From: an uncultured Pelagibacteraceae bacterium | Lineage (GTDB): Bacteria; Pseudomonadota; Alphaproteobacteria; Pelagibacterales; Pelagibacteraceae | Assembly: GCA_902599805.1 (NCBI GenBank) | Contig: CACKGP010000004.1 | Location: forward strand, 23,542 to 87,541 | Direction of reading: 5' to 3' | Length of the DNA: 64,000 nt | Shown: positions 44,763-53,825 of the stretch, in pieces | Layout: every line of letters starts with the position of its first letter | Numbering within the stretch: position 1 is the first letter of the stretch | Notes under the pieces: model-generated | What the model was told of the DNA's origin: nothing | Seen by the model: only the letters and a program-made list of their open reading frames with translations | Databases searched by the model: none | Made by a program: the position numbers and the translations under genes

Positions 44763-45415
44763 TCAAAAGTCTTAAAATTAGTAAAAAGTTAGAGGATTAT
44801 ATAGTTGAACATAGCTACGAACTAAACCCGATACAAAAAGAAATTATTAATTATAATGAAAAAATGGGAAGCCAAAAAAAAATGCAAATATCCGTTACAC
44901 AAGGATATTTTTTTCAATTCTTCATCAAATCTTTTAATATAAAAAAAGTTTTAGAAATCGGAACCTTTACTGGGTATAGCTCATTAACAATGGCCTTGGC
45001 TTTACCAAAAAATGGACATATTACTTGCTTAGATAAAAATAAAACAACTTCTGAAATTGCAAAAAACTTTTTTATTAAGGCTGGTATTAAAAAAAAAATA
45101 GATATTTTTTTAGGGCCAGCTTTAGATAACTTAATCAAACTCGTAAATGATAAAAAAAAATTTGATATGGTTTTCATAGATGCAGATAAGGATAATTATA
45201 AAAAGTATTTCGATCTTTCTTTGAAATTAATTAATAAAAAAAGTTTTATCTTGATAGACAATGTTTTGTGGCATGGAGATGTTATTGATGGAAGTAAAAA
45301 TGATAAATTTACCAATATAATAAGAGAGTTTAATTCATTTGTAAAAAATGATAATAGAGTAGAAAAAACTATTTTGCCCTTAGGTGACGGTATTACAATT
45401 TGTAAGAAAGTTTAA
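44759..45415 (+). CDS. SAM-dependent O-methyltransferase (caffeoyl-CoA-type family)
   Basis: A 218-residue methyltransferase with SAM-binding VLEIGTFTGYSSLTMALALP (about residues 60-80), the acidic loop ITCLDKN, and DMVFIDADKDNYKKYFDLSLKLI, followed by ILIDNVLWHGDVID. These are the metal-dependent class of O-methyltransferase family 3. The natural substrate is unknown. The start overlaps the dgt stop by 4 bases, and trhO begins at the base after its own stop. Confidence 0.88.
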   Translation: MIKSLKISKKLEDYIVEHSYELNPIQKEIINYNEKMGSQKKMQISVTQGYFFQFFIKSFNIKKVLEIGTFTGYSSLTMALALPKNGHITCLDKNKTTSEIAKNFFIKAGIKKKIDIFLGPALDNLIKLVNDKKKFDMVFIDADKDNYKKYFDLSLKLINKKSFILIDNVLWHGDVIDGSKNDKFTNIIREFNSFVKNDNRVEKTILPLGDGITICKKV

Positions 45416-46321
45416 ATGTTCTATATTTTTGGTTTTTATAAGTTTAAAAAATTAACGCGTCTATTATCTTTTAAAAAAGAGTTTAATAGTATCTTAAAAA
45501 AAAATTCAGCAAGAGGCTCAATCATCATCTCAACTGAAGGTTTAAATGGAATAATTTCAGGAGAAAAAAAAGATATTTTCAAAATTATACATAGAATAAA
45601 GACATTTTATAATTTTAAAAACTTTGATTCCCAAAATTCATCTATGTGCCCGTTCCAACCTTTTCATAAATCAAAAATTAAAATTAAAAAGGAGGTTGTT
45701 CCTATTGGAATAAAATTATCCAAAATTAATAAGAAAAAAACTTATATTGAACCCAATAAATGGAATTCATTTTTAAAGAAAAGCGATATTAAAATAATAG
45801 ATGCTAGAAAACCTTTTGAATTCAATATGGGAACCTTTAAAGGTGCAGAAAATCCTAATATTGATAATTTTAGAGATTTTCCTAATTATCTAAAAAAAAT
45901 TAATAAAAAAAAACCAATAGCAATGTTTTGTACTGGAGGTATTAGATGTGAGAAAGCTACTAATTATTTGGTGAAAAAAGGTTATAAAAAAGTTTATCAA
46001 CTAAAAGGTGGGATAATAAACTACTTAAAAAATATTAACATTAAATCGAGTTTATGGAGTGGTGAGTGTTACGTTTTTGACAATAGAGTTTCTTTAAAAC
46101 ATAAACTAAAACTTGGTACATATATTATTTGTAGCGGATGCAGAAAACCAGTATCTAAAGATGAGAAAAAATCAAAAAAATACCAAATGGGTATATCATG
46201 TCCAAAATGTTATGATAAATTGTCTATTTCTCAAAAAGAAAGATTTGCAATGAGACAAAAACAGATCTTGTTAGCAAAAAAAATGGGAAAAAATTATTTA
46301 TTTAAAAAAGAATATTATTGA
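45416..46321 (+). CDS. trhO: tRNA uridine(34) hydroxylase TrhO (rhodanese domain)
   Basis: A 301-residue YceA/TrhO family protein that hydroxylates U34 in certain tRNAs on the way to 5-carboxymethoxyuridine-type modifications. The N-terminal ferredoxin-like part (about 1-90) has RGSIIISTEGLNGIISG. The rhodanese domain (about 115-215) contains IIDARKPFEFNMGTFKGA and the active-site loop FCTGGIRCEKAT. A C-terminal zinc-like CSGC...CPKC region follows. It lies between the methyltransferase and a MATE gene on the same strand. Confidence 0.93.
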   Translation: MFYIFGFYKFKKLTRLLSFKKEFNSILKKNSARGSIIISTEGLNGIISGEKKDIFKIIHRIKTFYNFKNFDSQNSSMCPFQPFHKSKIKIKKEVVPIGIKLSKINKKKTYIEPNKWNSFLKKSDIKIIDARKPFEFNMGTFKGAENPNIDNFRDFPNYLKKINKKKPIAMFCTGGIRCEKATNYLVKKGYKKVYQLKGGIINYLKNINIKSSLWSGECYVFDNRVSLKHKLKLGTYIICSGCRKPVSKDEKKSKKYQMGISCPKCYDKLSISQKERFAMRQKQILLAKKMGKNYLFKKEYY

Positions 46322-46328
46322 GGTTCAA

Positions 46329-47702
46329 TTGGAAAATAGTTTAAACATAACCTCAAGACCAATAATCTATCTTCTTAAAAAAATAGCAATACCTGCCAGT
46401 ACGGGTAGTTTATTCCAGACTCTTTTTAATATAGTAGATACATTCTTTGCTGGACAAATATCCTCAGAGGCTTTGGCTGCATTAGCAAAATCCTTTCCAT
46501 TATATTTTTTAATTATTTCAGCCGGAATTGGAATAGTAGCTGGTTGTAATTCTTTAATCTCAAATTCATTAGGACAAAGAAACAGATTTGCTGCATTAAT
46601 TTACACTTACCACACGCTTATATATTCAATTCTTTTATCAATAGTTTTAACACTTATAGGTGTATTTTTTTCATACGAAATTTTGAAATTAATGGGAAGT
46701 TCAACAGATAGTATTTACTTAGCGAAAGAATATACTGACATAATATTTTATGGAACTTTATTTTTTCTTATACTTACATCACTAAATGCTGTTTTATATG
46801 CACAAGGGGATACCAAAACATATAGAAACGTTTTAATCATAGGTTTATTTGCAAATATAATACTTAATCCATTATTTATTTTTGGATTCTTATTTATACC
46901 TGCTTTCGGTATTGCTGGTCTTGCAATTTCAACAATTTTAATTCAGTTTTGTGCTTGTATTTATTTATTTTACAAAGTGAATAAAACTGTTTTAAAAATC
47001 GTTATTAAAACTGAAAATTTTTTAATAAGAAAAAATTTTTTTATAAATATATTTAATCAATGTATGCCAATAACTTTTGCACTTTTTTTAGTTGCCGTCG
47101 GTAGTTATATTTTGCTCTCTTTTATTAGTATCTTTGGAGATAATGCGATCGCAGGCTATGGTGCTGCCATAAGATTTGAGCATATATTTACTCTTCCTGT
47201 TATAGGTTTAAATACAGCAGTAATCACTATAGCAGGGCAAAATTTTGGAGCAAGGAGATATGATAGGGTAAGAGATGTTTACAAAAAATCTTTAGCAATT
47301 GGATTTATAATCATGTGCATTTCAGGCATCATAATTTTTTTATTTTCAGAATTAATAGTAAGTTTGTTTACAAATGACTTAGAGGTGATTAAGTTTGGAT
47401 CTAGCTATTTAAAGATCTCTGCTTTTATTGGTCCAATATATCCAGTTTTTTTTATTTCCCACGCTTTGTTTACAGCACTTAAAAAAACCCATTTTATATT
47501 TTATTCTAATTTATTTAGAATGATTATATTACCTTTTGCTATTGTTTGGGTAATTCTTAATATTTACAATGGTTATTTTAATGAAATATTTTATGGAATA
47601 CTTTTAATGAATTGGGTTTTTGGGTTTTTTATTCTATTTCTTTCAAGAGCTTTAATGATTAAAACTTTTAAAGAGCAAAAAAAAGTCTTTTTTGTTTTTT
47701 AA
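46329..47702 (+). CDS. MATE-family multidrug/toxin exporter
   Basis: A 457-residue protein with about twelve hydrophobic helices. The MATE signatures PASTGSLFQTLFNIVDTFFAGQISSEALAALAKSFP near the start and GYGAAIRFEHIFTLPVIGLNTAVITIAGQNFGARRYDRV in the second half are clear. It probably exports small molecules in exchange for sodium or protons. The start is TTG with a TTGAGG ribosome site just upstream. The NorM/DinF subgroup and the substrate cannot be told. It is followed by tRNA-Ser. Confidence 0.92.
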   Translation: MENSLNITSRPIIYLLKKIAIPASTGSLFQTLFNIVDTFFAGQISSEALAALAKSFPLYFLIISAGIGIVAGCNSLISNSLGQRNRFAALIYTYHTLIYSILLSIVLTLIGVFFSYEILKLMGSSTDSIYLAKEYTDIIFYGTLFFLILTSLNAVLYAQGDTKTYRNVLIIGLFANIILNPLFIFGFLFIPAFGIAGLAISTILIQFCACIYLFYKVNKTVLKIVIKTENFLIRKNFFINIFNQCMPITFALFLVAVGSYILLSFISIFGDNAIAGYGAAIRFEHIFTLPVIGLNTAVITIAGQNFGARRYDRVRDVYKKSLAIGFIIMCISGIIIFLFSELIVSLFTNDLEVIKFGSSYLKISAFIGPIYPVFFISHALFTALKKTHFIFYSNLFRMIILPFAIVWVILNIYNGYFNEIFYGILLMNWVFGFFILFLSRALMIKTFKEQKKVFFVF

Positions 47703-47749
47703 ATTAATAGTTTTTTTCTCTTGAATAATAATATATAAAACCAATGTTT

Positions 47750-47842
47750 GGTGAGGTGGGTGAGCTGGTTTAAACCAGGAGTTTGCTAAACTTCCGTAGG
47801 TGTAACAACCTACCGCGAGTTCGAATCTCGCCCTCACCGCCA
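47750..47842 (+). tRNA. tRNA-Ser (GCT)
   Basis: A 93-base class II tRNA. Acceptor GGTGAGG pairs with CCTCACC, the anticodon stem GGAGT/ACTTC encloses TTGCTAA (anticodon GCT), a long variable arm reads GTAGGTGTAACAACCTAC, and the T arm has GAGTTCGAATCTC. The CCA end is encoded at 47840-47842. The lytic transglycosylase gene ends 2 bases away on the other strand. Confidence 0.96.
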
Positions 47843-47843
47843 T

Positions 47844-49760
47844 TTAATTAAAAAACTTTTCTAGCTTTACAGGTTTTTGACTAAGCATATATTTGTATAC
47901 ATTCATATTTTCTAATACTCTTTGAACATAATTTCTTGTTTCTTCAAATTTTATTAGTTCTATCCAATTAACATAATCGATTTTATTTTTGCTTGGATCA
48001 CCATTTAATCTTCGCCATTGTCTTACTCTTTTGGGTCCTGCGTTATAAGCGGCTATAGCAAACGGATATACCTCTGCATAATCATTTAATAGTGAATTAA
48101 AATAATAAGTTCCAAGATTAATGTTATATTCAGGATCAGAAGTTAATTTTCTTTTACTATAAGTCACATCCATCTGCTTTGCTACTAGCTTTGCCGTATA
48201 AGTCATTAATTGCATCATACCTTTTGCACCTGCATAACTATTTGCTTTTGGATCAAACTCACTTTCCTGTCTTGTAATTGCCAAAATTATTTCTTGTGAT
48301 GGCATTGATTTACCTTTAAGAACTCTTGGAGTATTTATGATTGGATAGTTAAATTTATTATAAAATCTTTTTTCATATGATGCTTTTTTAGATACTTGAA
48401 TGGAATAGTCGTATCTACCAACATTTGTTGCAAGTTTTGCAGCAAGAACCTCACTTCCTTTTTCTATATTTAATTCAGCAAGATGTTTTATTATGTCTTT
48501 ACTGTATTTAGTTTTATTAAGCTCATATAAAAGAATTACGTGTTTAGTAAGTGGATTTTCATTAAATTCTTTTTCGAATTCCTTAGAGTACTTAGAGTCA
48601 TCTACTAATTCAAAATCTTCAAAAGGTTTGATTTTTTGAAAAGATAATTGACCATAATAAGTTGTTAAAAATTTTGAGCCTTCTTCATAAAATTTTGTAG
48701 CTAATTTTTCGTTTCCAATTTTTTCATATGTTTTACCAATCCAGTATGCTCCTCTAGCTAAACTAATTGGGTATCCTACATTCTCATAAAATTTTTTAAA
48801 ATGTTGAAGAGCTATATAAGGATCATTTAAAAAACTTAAAGATATCCATCCAGACATCCACTCTGCTTCAGCATACTCAGGTCCTTCACTCATAGAATGG
48901 TTTTTTGCAACCTCGTATGCCTCTTGATATCTTTTTTTATAAATTAAAGATCTTGATATTATAGATCTCTCTTTCCACCACAACTCAGGTTTTATCAAAG
49001 CTGTTTCATTATTAGGAATTTTATTTATGATTTCTAAAGATGAGTCTAACCTTCCTCTTCTTCTTCTCCATTTTAATCTGTCGTAATTTAACCCCATATC
49101 ATTTTTAAACCTGGCTGGAACATCAGCTATAGCTTTATCGACGCCGTAAGAACTGCTCATCACAATTTGTCTAGCATTATAAAGTGCTCTGTGATCCTGA
49201 GGTAAATATCTTAAAATTCTTTTTAAATCCCATCTTTTATACTCCCACGCCATATACTCAGCTCTTTTAATATGATCAGATGAATTTAAAATTTTTTTGT
49301 ATTTTTTATTAAGATATCTTAGATCTTTAGAGCTTAAAGATGCTGTAATCCAACCTTCCTTAATTAGTTCAGACCCTTCAGAAATGTTCCCTTTTAATAT
49401 GTATGCTTCTCCCAATTTAATTTTACCAAATCCACTAAGTGGAGGATTTGAGACAAACCAACCAATAACTGTATTAGGACTAGTGGTTTTTAAATTTATT
49501 TTATGTTCAGCAAGATATTTTAACCTATTTATTCTTGGATAGTTTGGGTTCTTATCAATAAAGTTTATATATTCATCAAAACTTGACTTATTAGTTTTTT
49601 CTTTAAGGTAAATCCAAGTTACTAAATTTCTAAAATCTTTATTTTTAACTCTTTTAGTAAGATTAAATGCCGTGCTCCATTTTTTTTGAGTTATATTATC
49701 AAATATTTGTTTTGCATAATCATAATCTTTTTTTTGATAAAATATTTGAACTTTCTGCAA
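47844..49760 (-). CDS. slt: Soluble lytic murein transglycosylase, catalytic part
   Basis: A 638-residue frame with the superhelical helical-repeat part of Slt70-type enzymes (about 1-470) and a C-terminal lysozyme-like domain (about 480-610). The catalytic glutamate lies in ILAITRQESEFDPKANSYAGAKGMMQLM, and NINLGTYYFNSLL and YPFAIAAYNAGPKRV follow. It cleaves peptidoglycan glycan strands. As it stands, this ORF begins at a TTG and lacks a signal peptide. The overlapping frame 49720-50166 supplies one, and an A8 run in the overlap suggests both were one gene. Confidence 0.9.
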   Translation of the reverse strand: MQKVQIFYQKKDYDYAKQIFDNITQKKWSTAFNLTKRVKNKDFRNLVTWIYLKEKTNKSSFDEYINFIDKNPNYPRINRLKYLAEHKINLKTTSPNTVIGWFVSNPPLSGFGKIKLGEAYILKGNISEGSELIKEGWITASLSSKDLRYLNKKYKKILNSSDHIKRAEYMAWEYKRWDLKRILRYLPQDHRALYNARQIVMSSSYGVDKAIADVPARFKNDMGLNYDRLKWRRRRGRLDSSLEIINKIPNNETALIKPELWWKERSIISRSLIYKKRYQEAYEVAKNHSMSEGPEYAEAEWMSGWISLSFLNDPYIALQHFKKFYENVGYPISLARGAYWIGKTYEKIGNEKLATKFYEEGSKFLTTYYGQLSFQKIKPFEDFELVDDSKYSKEFEKEFNENPLTKHVILLYELNKTKYSKDIIKHLAELNIEKGSEVLAAKLATNVGRYDYSIQVSKKASYEKRFYNKFNYPIINTPRVLKGKSMPSQEIILAITRQESEFDPKANSYAGAKGMMQLMTYTAKLVAKQMDVTYSKRKLTSDPEYNINLGTYYFNSLLNDYAEVYPFAIAAYNAGPKRVRQWRRLNGDPSKNKIDYVNWIELIKFEETRNYVQRVLENMNVYKYMLSQKPVKLEKFFN

Positions 49761-50166
49761 CTTTTGTAATTTTCTTTTGATATGTTACAGGTTTTTTTGC
49801 TGGTAAAATAAATTCATTACTTACTGTCTTGGAAATTATTTTTTCTTTTTGTATTAAATTAATTTTTTCGCTTTCTTTGCTTTTTATTGGTGTTTCAATA
49901 TTTTTAATTCCTTGTTTAGCTAACTTTTTTTTGTTATCGGCTACTTGAGGCTTTTCTTTTGGTAATAATTGTTTCTTAACTGAGATTTTATTTATTTTAA
50001 TATTTGGTTTTTTTTTAGGCAATATTACACTTATCTTTTTTTCATTTTTAACTGCCGATAATGTGGGTTTAGATTTTGGAAGAAGTTTTAAATTAGTATC
50101 AGATAGAGCAGGTAAGTATGATAAACTGAAGAATAAAAAAACTAGACTAATCAAATGTTTAAGCAT
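49720..50166 (-). CDS. Signal peptide and Pro/Lys-rich N-terminal part of slt, out of frame
   Basis: A 148-residue frame with a signal peptide (about 1-22, LISLVFLFFSLSYLPALSD) and a low-complexity Lys/Pro stretch with recurring LPKSKP, LPKKKP, LPKEKP and LPAKKP motifs. It ends in ILSKKRL just after the A8 run, where the lytic-transglycosylase frame continues. One fewer A would fuse it into slt, giving a normally exported enzyme of about 780 residues. If the sequence is right, it may instead be a separate short secreted protein or depend on slippage. Confidence 0.7.
   Translation of the reverse strand: MLKHLISLVFLFFSLSYLPALSDTNLKLLPKSKPTLSAVKNEKKISVILPKKKPNIKINKISVKKQLLPKEKPQVADNKKKLAKQGIKNIETPIKSKESEKINLIQKEKIISKTVSNEFILPAKKPVTYQKKITKVAESSNILSKKRL
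49728..49735 (-). other. A8 homopolymer at the slt frame junction
   Basis: In the minus-strand mRNA, eight A residues follow TC and precede GATTATGA. The upstream frame reads TCA AAA AAA AGA TTA TGA and stops; the slt frame reads CAA AAA AAA GAT TAT. With seven A residues the two frames become one. Such runs are prone to polymerase slippage and to sequencing error. Confidence 0.85.
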
Positions 50167-50205
50167 AAAGTTACGAGAATTTAGTTTAATACTATATAAA
50201 TAAAT

Positions 50206-51090
50206 ATGTTTAAAGGTTCAATCGTAGCTTTAATAACACCATTTAAAAACAATGTTTTAGACCAAGATAAATACGCGTCTTTAATACATCATCATATAAA
50301 AAATGGAACAAATGGAGTTGTTCCAGCCGGTACAACTGGCGAGTCGCCTACACTAAATCATCATGAGCACAAAAAAGTTATCGAAATAGCAGTTAAAGAA
50401 ACCAATGGTAAAATTCCTGTTATTGCAGGAACAGGATCCAACTCAACAACTGAAGCAATAGAGCTTTCTATACACGCTGAGAAAACAGGAGCAAACGCTC
50501 TTTTAATTGTAACACCATATTATAATAAACCAACACAAGAAGGTTTATATCAACACTATAAGGCTATTAATGACAAAGTTGGAATTCCAATAATTATTTA
50601 CAATATTCCTCCAAGATCAGTTGTAGACATGTCTGTCGATACAATGGCAAGACTCTTTGAACTAAAAAATATAGCTGGTGTTAAAGATGCAACAGCTGAT
50701 TTAAATAGAGTTGACAAACAATTAAAAAAAATGGGACCTGAATTTATTCAGCTTTCTGGAGAAGATGGAACAGCTTTAGAATTTAATTTAAGAGGAGGTG
50801 TTGGATGTATAAGTGTGACAGCAAATGTTGCGCCTAAACTTTGTTCAGATTTTCAAAATGCTTCTTTGAGTAAAAATAATAGTAATTTGATTGCTAAGGC
50901 AAAAGAAATAAATGAAAAACTAATGCCATTACACAAATCTTTATTTATTGAAAGCAACCCTAGTCCTGTAAAATACGCAGCGAGCTTATTAAATTTATCT
51001 TCAGAGGAAGTTAGATTACCTTTAGTAAAAGTAACAGAAAAAACTAAGAAGGAAGTACAAAAAGCACTCAAAATCGCAGAACTTCTTTAA
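50206..51090 (+). CDS. dapA: 4-hydroxy-tetrahydrodipicolinate synthase
   Basis: First dedicated enzyme of lysine and diaminopimelate synthesis, condensing pyruvate with aspartate semialdehyde. The 294 residues show [62 protein letters not shown] and [14 protein letters not shown], plus the Schiff-base lysine in [12 protein letters not shown]. All are normal DapA blocks. It starts 39 bases from the divergent slt gene and its stop touches the smpB start. Confidence 0.97.
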   Translation: MFKGSIVALITPFKNNVLDQDKYASLIHHHIKNGTNGVVPAGTTGESPTLNHHEHKKVIEIAVKETNGKIPVIAGTGSNSTTEAIELSIHAEKTGANALLIVTPYYNKPTQEGLYQHYKAINDKVGIPIIIYNIPPRSVVDMSVDTMARLFELKNIAGVKDATADLNRVDKQLKKMGPEFIQLSGEDGTALEFNLRGGVGCISVTANVAPKLCSDFQNASLSKNNSNLIAKAKEINEKLMPLHKSLFIESNPSPVKYAASLLNLSSEEVRLPLVKVTEKTKKEVQKALKIAELL

Positions 51091-51560
51091 TGAAAGTTAA
51101 GAAAAATACTGGAATTAAAATTGTTTGCAATAATAGAAAAGCAAGTTTTAACTATTTTTTTGAAGAATTTTTTGAAGCAGGTATAGTACTTAAAGGTTCA
51201 GAGGTAAAAGCATTAAGAGACGGGAAAGCAAATATTACAGATGCTTATGCAAATGATAACAACGGCGAAATTTATTTAATTAATTCACATATTCCTTTGT
51301 ATAAACAGTCAAGTTATAACAACCATAATCCTAGAGACATGAGAAAACTTTTACTCAATAAAAAAGAGATAAATAAAGTTATTGGTAAAATTAATAGGGA
51401 CGGCTTAACTATAGTTCCAACAAAATTATATTTCAAAAAAGGAAAAGCGAAAGTCGAGTTAGCAGTTGCCAAAGGAAAAAAACTTTATGATAAACGAAAT
51501 GTTAAAAAGAAAAAAAGTTGGGAAAGAGAACAAGCGAGGATATTAAGTAAGAATAAGTAA
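51090..51560 (+). CDS. smpB: SsrA-binding protein SmpB
   Basis: Partner of tmRNA in trans-translation rescue of stalled ribosomes. The 156 residues include [73 protein letters not shown] and the C-terminal basic tail [24 protein letters not shown]. Starts and stops abut those of dapA and folK by single-base overlaps. The tmRNA gene itself is not in this window. Confidence 0.96.
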   Translation: MKVKKNTGIKIVCNNRKASFNYFFEEFFEAGIVLKGSEVKALRDGKANITDAYANDNNGEIYLINSHIPLYKQSSYNNHNPRDMRKLLLNKKEINKVIGKINRDGLTIVPTKLYFKKGKAKVELAVAKGKKLYDKRNVKKKKSWEREQARILSKNK

Positions 51561-52090
51561 TGATTTTTTTAGGTATTGGTTCAAATTTACAATCAAGTTT
51601 TGGAAATAGATTTAAGAATATTAATCTAGCAATTTCACTAATTGAAAAAAATAATATCAAAGTTATTAAAAAGTCTAGTTTTTATGAGTCAACTTCATTT
51701 CCAAATCCAAAATATCCAAAATTCATAAATATTGTTATCGAAGTTAGCACATTATTAAAACCAATTGATTTAATGAAAATTTTACTAAAAATTGAACAGG
51801 ATCTAGAAAGAGAGAGAAAAAATAAAAATGATCCACGAACCTGTGACATCGATATTATTGATTATAAAAATGAGTCGATGAATTTAAAACTTGAAAAATT
51901 ACAATTAAAAATACCTCATGTATCTATGAAAGAAAGAGATTTTGTTTTATTGCCATTAAAGGAAATCTGCCCTTATTGGTCGCATCCTTTAACTGAAGAA
52001 CCAATTGATCATTTAATAAATAATTTAAAAGGTAAAAATAATAACATTACAAAGTTATCTCAAAGTGATATAATTAACTATGTTGAATAA
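51560..52090 (+). CDS. folK: HPPK, folate pyrophosphokinase
   Basis: 2-amino-4-hydroxy-6-hydroxymethyldihydropteridine pyrophosphokinase of folate synthesis, 176 residues. It begins with the family pattern FLGIGSNLQSSFGNRFKNINLAI, contains YESTSFPNPKYPKFINIVIEVSTLL and KIEQDLERERKNKNDPRTCDIDIIDY (metal-binding Asp pair) and IPHVSMKERDFVLLPLKEI. It overlaps rsh by 11 bases. In many relatives rpoZ occupies this position between smpB and the RSH gene. Confidence 0.93.
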   Translation: MIFLGIGSNLQSSFGNRFKNINLAISLIEKNNIKVIKKSSFYESTSFPNPKYPKFINIVIEVSTLLKPIDLMKILLKIEQDLERERKNKNDPRTCDIDIIDYKNESMNLKLEKLQLKIPHVSMKERDFVLLPLKEICPYWSHPLTEEPIDHLINNLKGKNNNITKLSQSDIINYVE

Positions 52091-53825
52091 TGAAGAGCTT
52101 ATTAAAAAAGTAAAATCATATAATAGATTTTTAAACCCTGAAGCCTTAAATAAAGCTTATACTTTTGCACTTGAGGCACATAAAAATCAGAAAAGAGACG
52201 AGGGTATTCCGTATATCAGCCATCCTGTTGCTGTTGCTAGTATATTAACGGAGTTAAAATTAGATAGCGCAACAATTGCAACTGGCTTACTCCACGATAC
52301 TGTTGAGGATACAAAAGCCACTTATGAAAGTGTAAAAAAAGAGTTTGGTAAAGAAGTAGCTGATTTAGTAGATGGTGTTACAAAAATTTCTGCTCTTGAA
52401 GAAAAGGCTGTGGAAAATTCTAAAGCTGAAAATTTAAGAAAACTAATTTTAGCTACATCAAAAGATATAAGAGTTTTGTTAGTAAAATTAGCAGACAGAT
52501 TACATAATATGAGAACAATAAATTATGTTCGAGATGATGATAAAAAAATTAGAAAAGCAAAAGAAACAATGGAAATTTATGCTCCATTAGCAGATCGTAT
52601 GGGCATGAATATAATAAGAGATGAACTTGAAGACTTATCCTTTTCTATCTTAAATCCTGATGCGCGGAACTTAATATTAGATAGGTTAACATTTATAAAA
52701 GATAGAAGAGAGGATATTATTAAAAACGTTTATGATGAGTTAAATAAACTTCTTTTACAAAATAATATTAAAGCTGAAATAACTGGTAGAGAAAAAACTC
52801 CTTTTTCAATTTGGAGAAAAATGCATTCTAAAAGAGTTTCTTTAGAACAATTAACAGATATCGTTGGTTTTAGAGTAATAGTAAAAAATATAAATGACTG
52901 CTACATAACTTTAGGTGTTTTTCACAATGAATATTCAGCGATACCTGGTAAATTTAAAGATTACATATCGACGCCTAAAATAAATCAATACAAGTCAATT
53001 CATACCTCGGTAATTGGTCCAATGAAAAAAAGAATAGAAATACAAATTAGAACAAAACCAATGCATGAATTTGCAGAAAGAGGTATAGCTTCTCATTGGA
53101 GATACAAGTCATCTGAAAAATTTTCTGAAATATCCTGGAAGGAATATGATTGGTTGAGAGACTTAGTTGAAATAATAGAAACAGGTGGTAGTCCAGAACA
53201 TTACTTTGAATTTACCAAGTTACAAATGTTTCAAGATAACGTTTTTTGTTTTACACCGAAAGGTGCTGTTATAAAATTACCTAAAGATGCTACCCCAATA
53301 GATTTTGCATACGCAGTTCATACTAATATAGGAGATACAGCCGTAAGCTGCGAAATTAATGGAAAAGAATCTCCATTACAGGCATCACTTAAAAATGGTG
53401 ATATGATAAAAATTATTACTTCAAAAAAAGTTTCTCCATCTTTGCACTGGTTATCTTCAAGCAAAACTGGGAAAGCTAGAGCATCTATTAGAAAACATTG
53501 GCAAGGTAGATTTCTTGATAAAGAGGCCAAATCGAAGGAGTATAGTTCAACTTTATCTATCGACCTACCCCACAAGCCGGGTATCTTGGGTAAGGTGAGT
53601 ACTTTAATTGGTGTAAATAATGCAAATATTATAAATATTGAATTAACAAATAGAGGTGAAGAATACTTAACATTTCTATTTGATATTCAAATAAAAGATT
53701 TAAAAGACTTTACAAACTTAATAAGTCAACTAAAACAAGAAAAACTTAAATTTAAAGTAATACGTCATAAAAAGAAAAAGTATGCTTTCATTCAAAGAGT
53801 CCTTGAAAATTTTAAAAGAAACTAA
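52080..53825 (+). CDS. spoT: RelA/SpoT-type (p)ppGpp synthetase/hydrolase, shortened
   Basis: Stringent-response enzyme of 581 residues. The HD hydrolase domain (about 30-175: HPVAVASILTEL, GLLHDTVEDT, LVKLADRLHNMRTI) and the synthetase domain (about 235-350: DIVGFRVIV, DYISTPKINQYKSIHTSVIGP) both look intact, so it should be bifunctional. A TGS domain (about 382-445, FCFTPKGAVIKLPKDATPIDFAYAVHT) is followed after only about 40 residues by an ACT domain (about 487-560). The helical and zinc-finger/conserved-cysteine regions usual between them are missing. It overlaps pyrE by 44 bases. Confidence 0.94.
   Translation: MLNNEELIKKVKSYNRFLNPEALNKAYTFALEAHKNQKRDEGIPYISHPVAVASILTELKLDSATIATGLLHDTVEDTKATYESVKKEFGKEVADLVDGVTKISALEEKAVENSKAENLRKLILATSKDIRVLLVKLADRLHNMRTINYVRDDDKKIRKAKETMEIYAPLADRMGMNIIRDELEDLSFSILNPDARNLILDRLTFIKDRREDIIKNVYDELNKLLLQNNIKAEITGREKTPFSIWRKMHSKRVSLEQLTDIVGFRVIVKNINDCYITLGVFHNEYSAIPGKFKDYISTPKINQYKSIHTSVIGPMKKRIEIQIRTKPMHEFAERGIASHWRYKSSEKFSEISWKEYDWLRDLVEIIETGGSPEHYFEFTKLQMFQDNVFCFTPKGAVIKLPKDATPIDFAYAVHTNIGDTAVSCEINGKESPLQASLKNGDMIKIITSKKVSPSLHWLSSSKTGKARASIRKHWQGRFLDKEAKSKEYSSTLSIDLPHKPGILGKVSTLIGVNNANIINIELTNRGEEYLTFLFDIQIKDLKDFTNLISQLKQEKLKFKVIRHKKKKYAFIQRVLENFKRN

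Noticed and set aside
47652-47843. Minus-strand ORF across tRNA-Ser (AVRARFELAVGCYTYGS...)
   Set aside because: It is a translation of the tRNA-Ser antisense strand, a well-known false ORF pattern.
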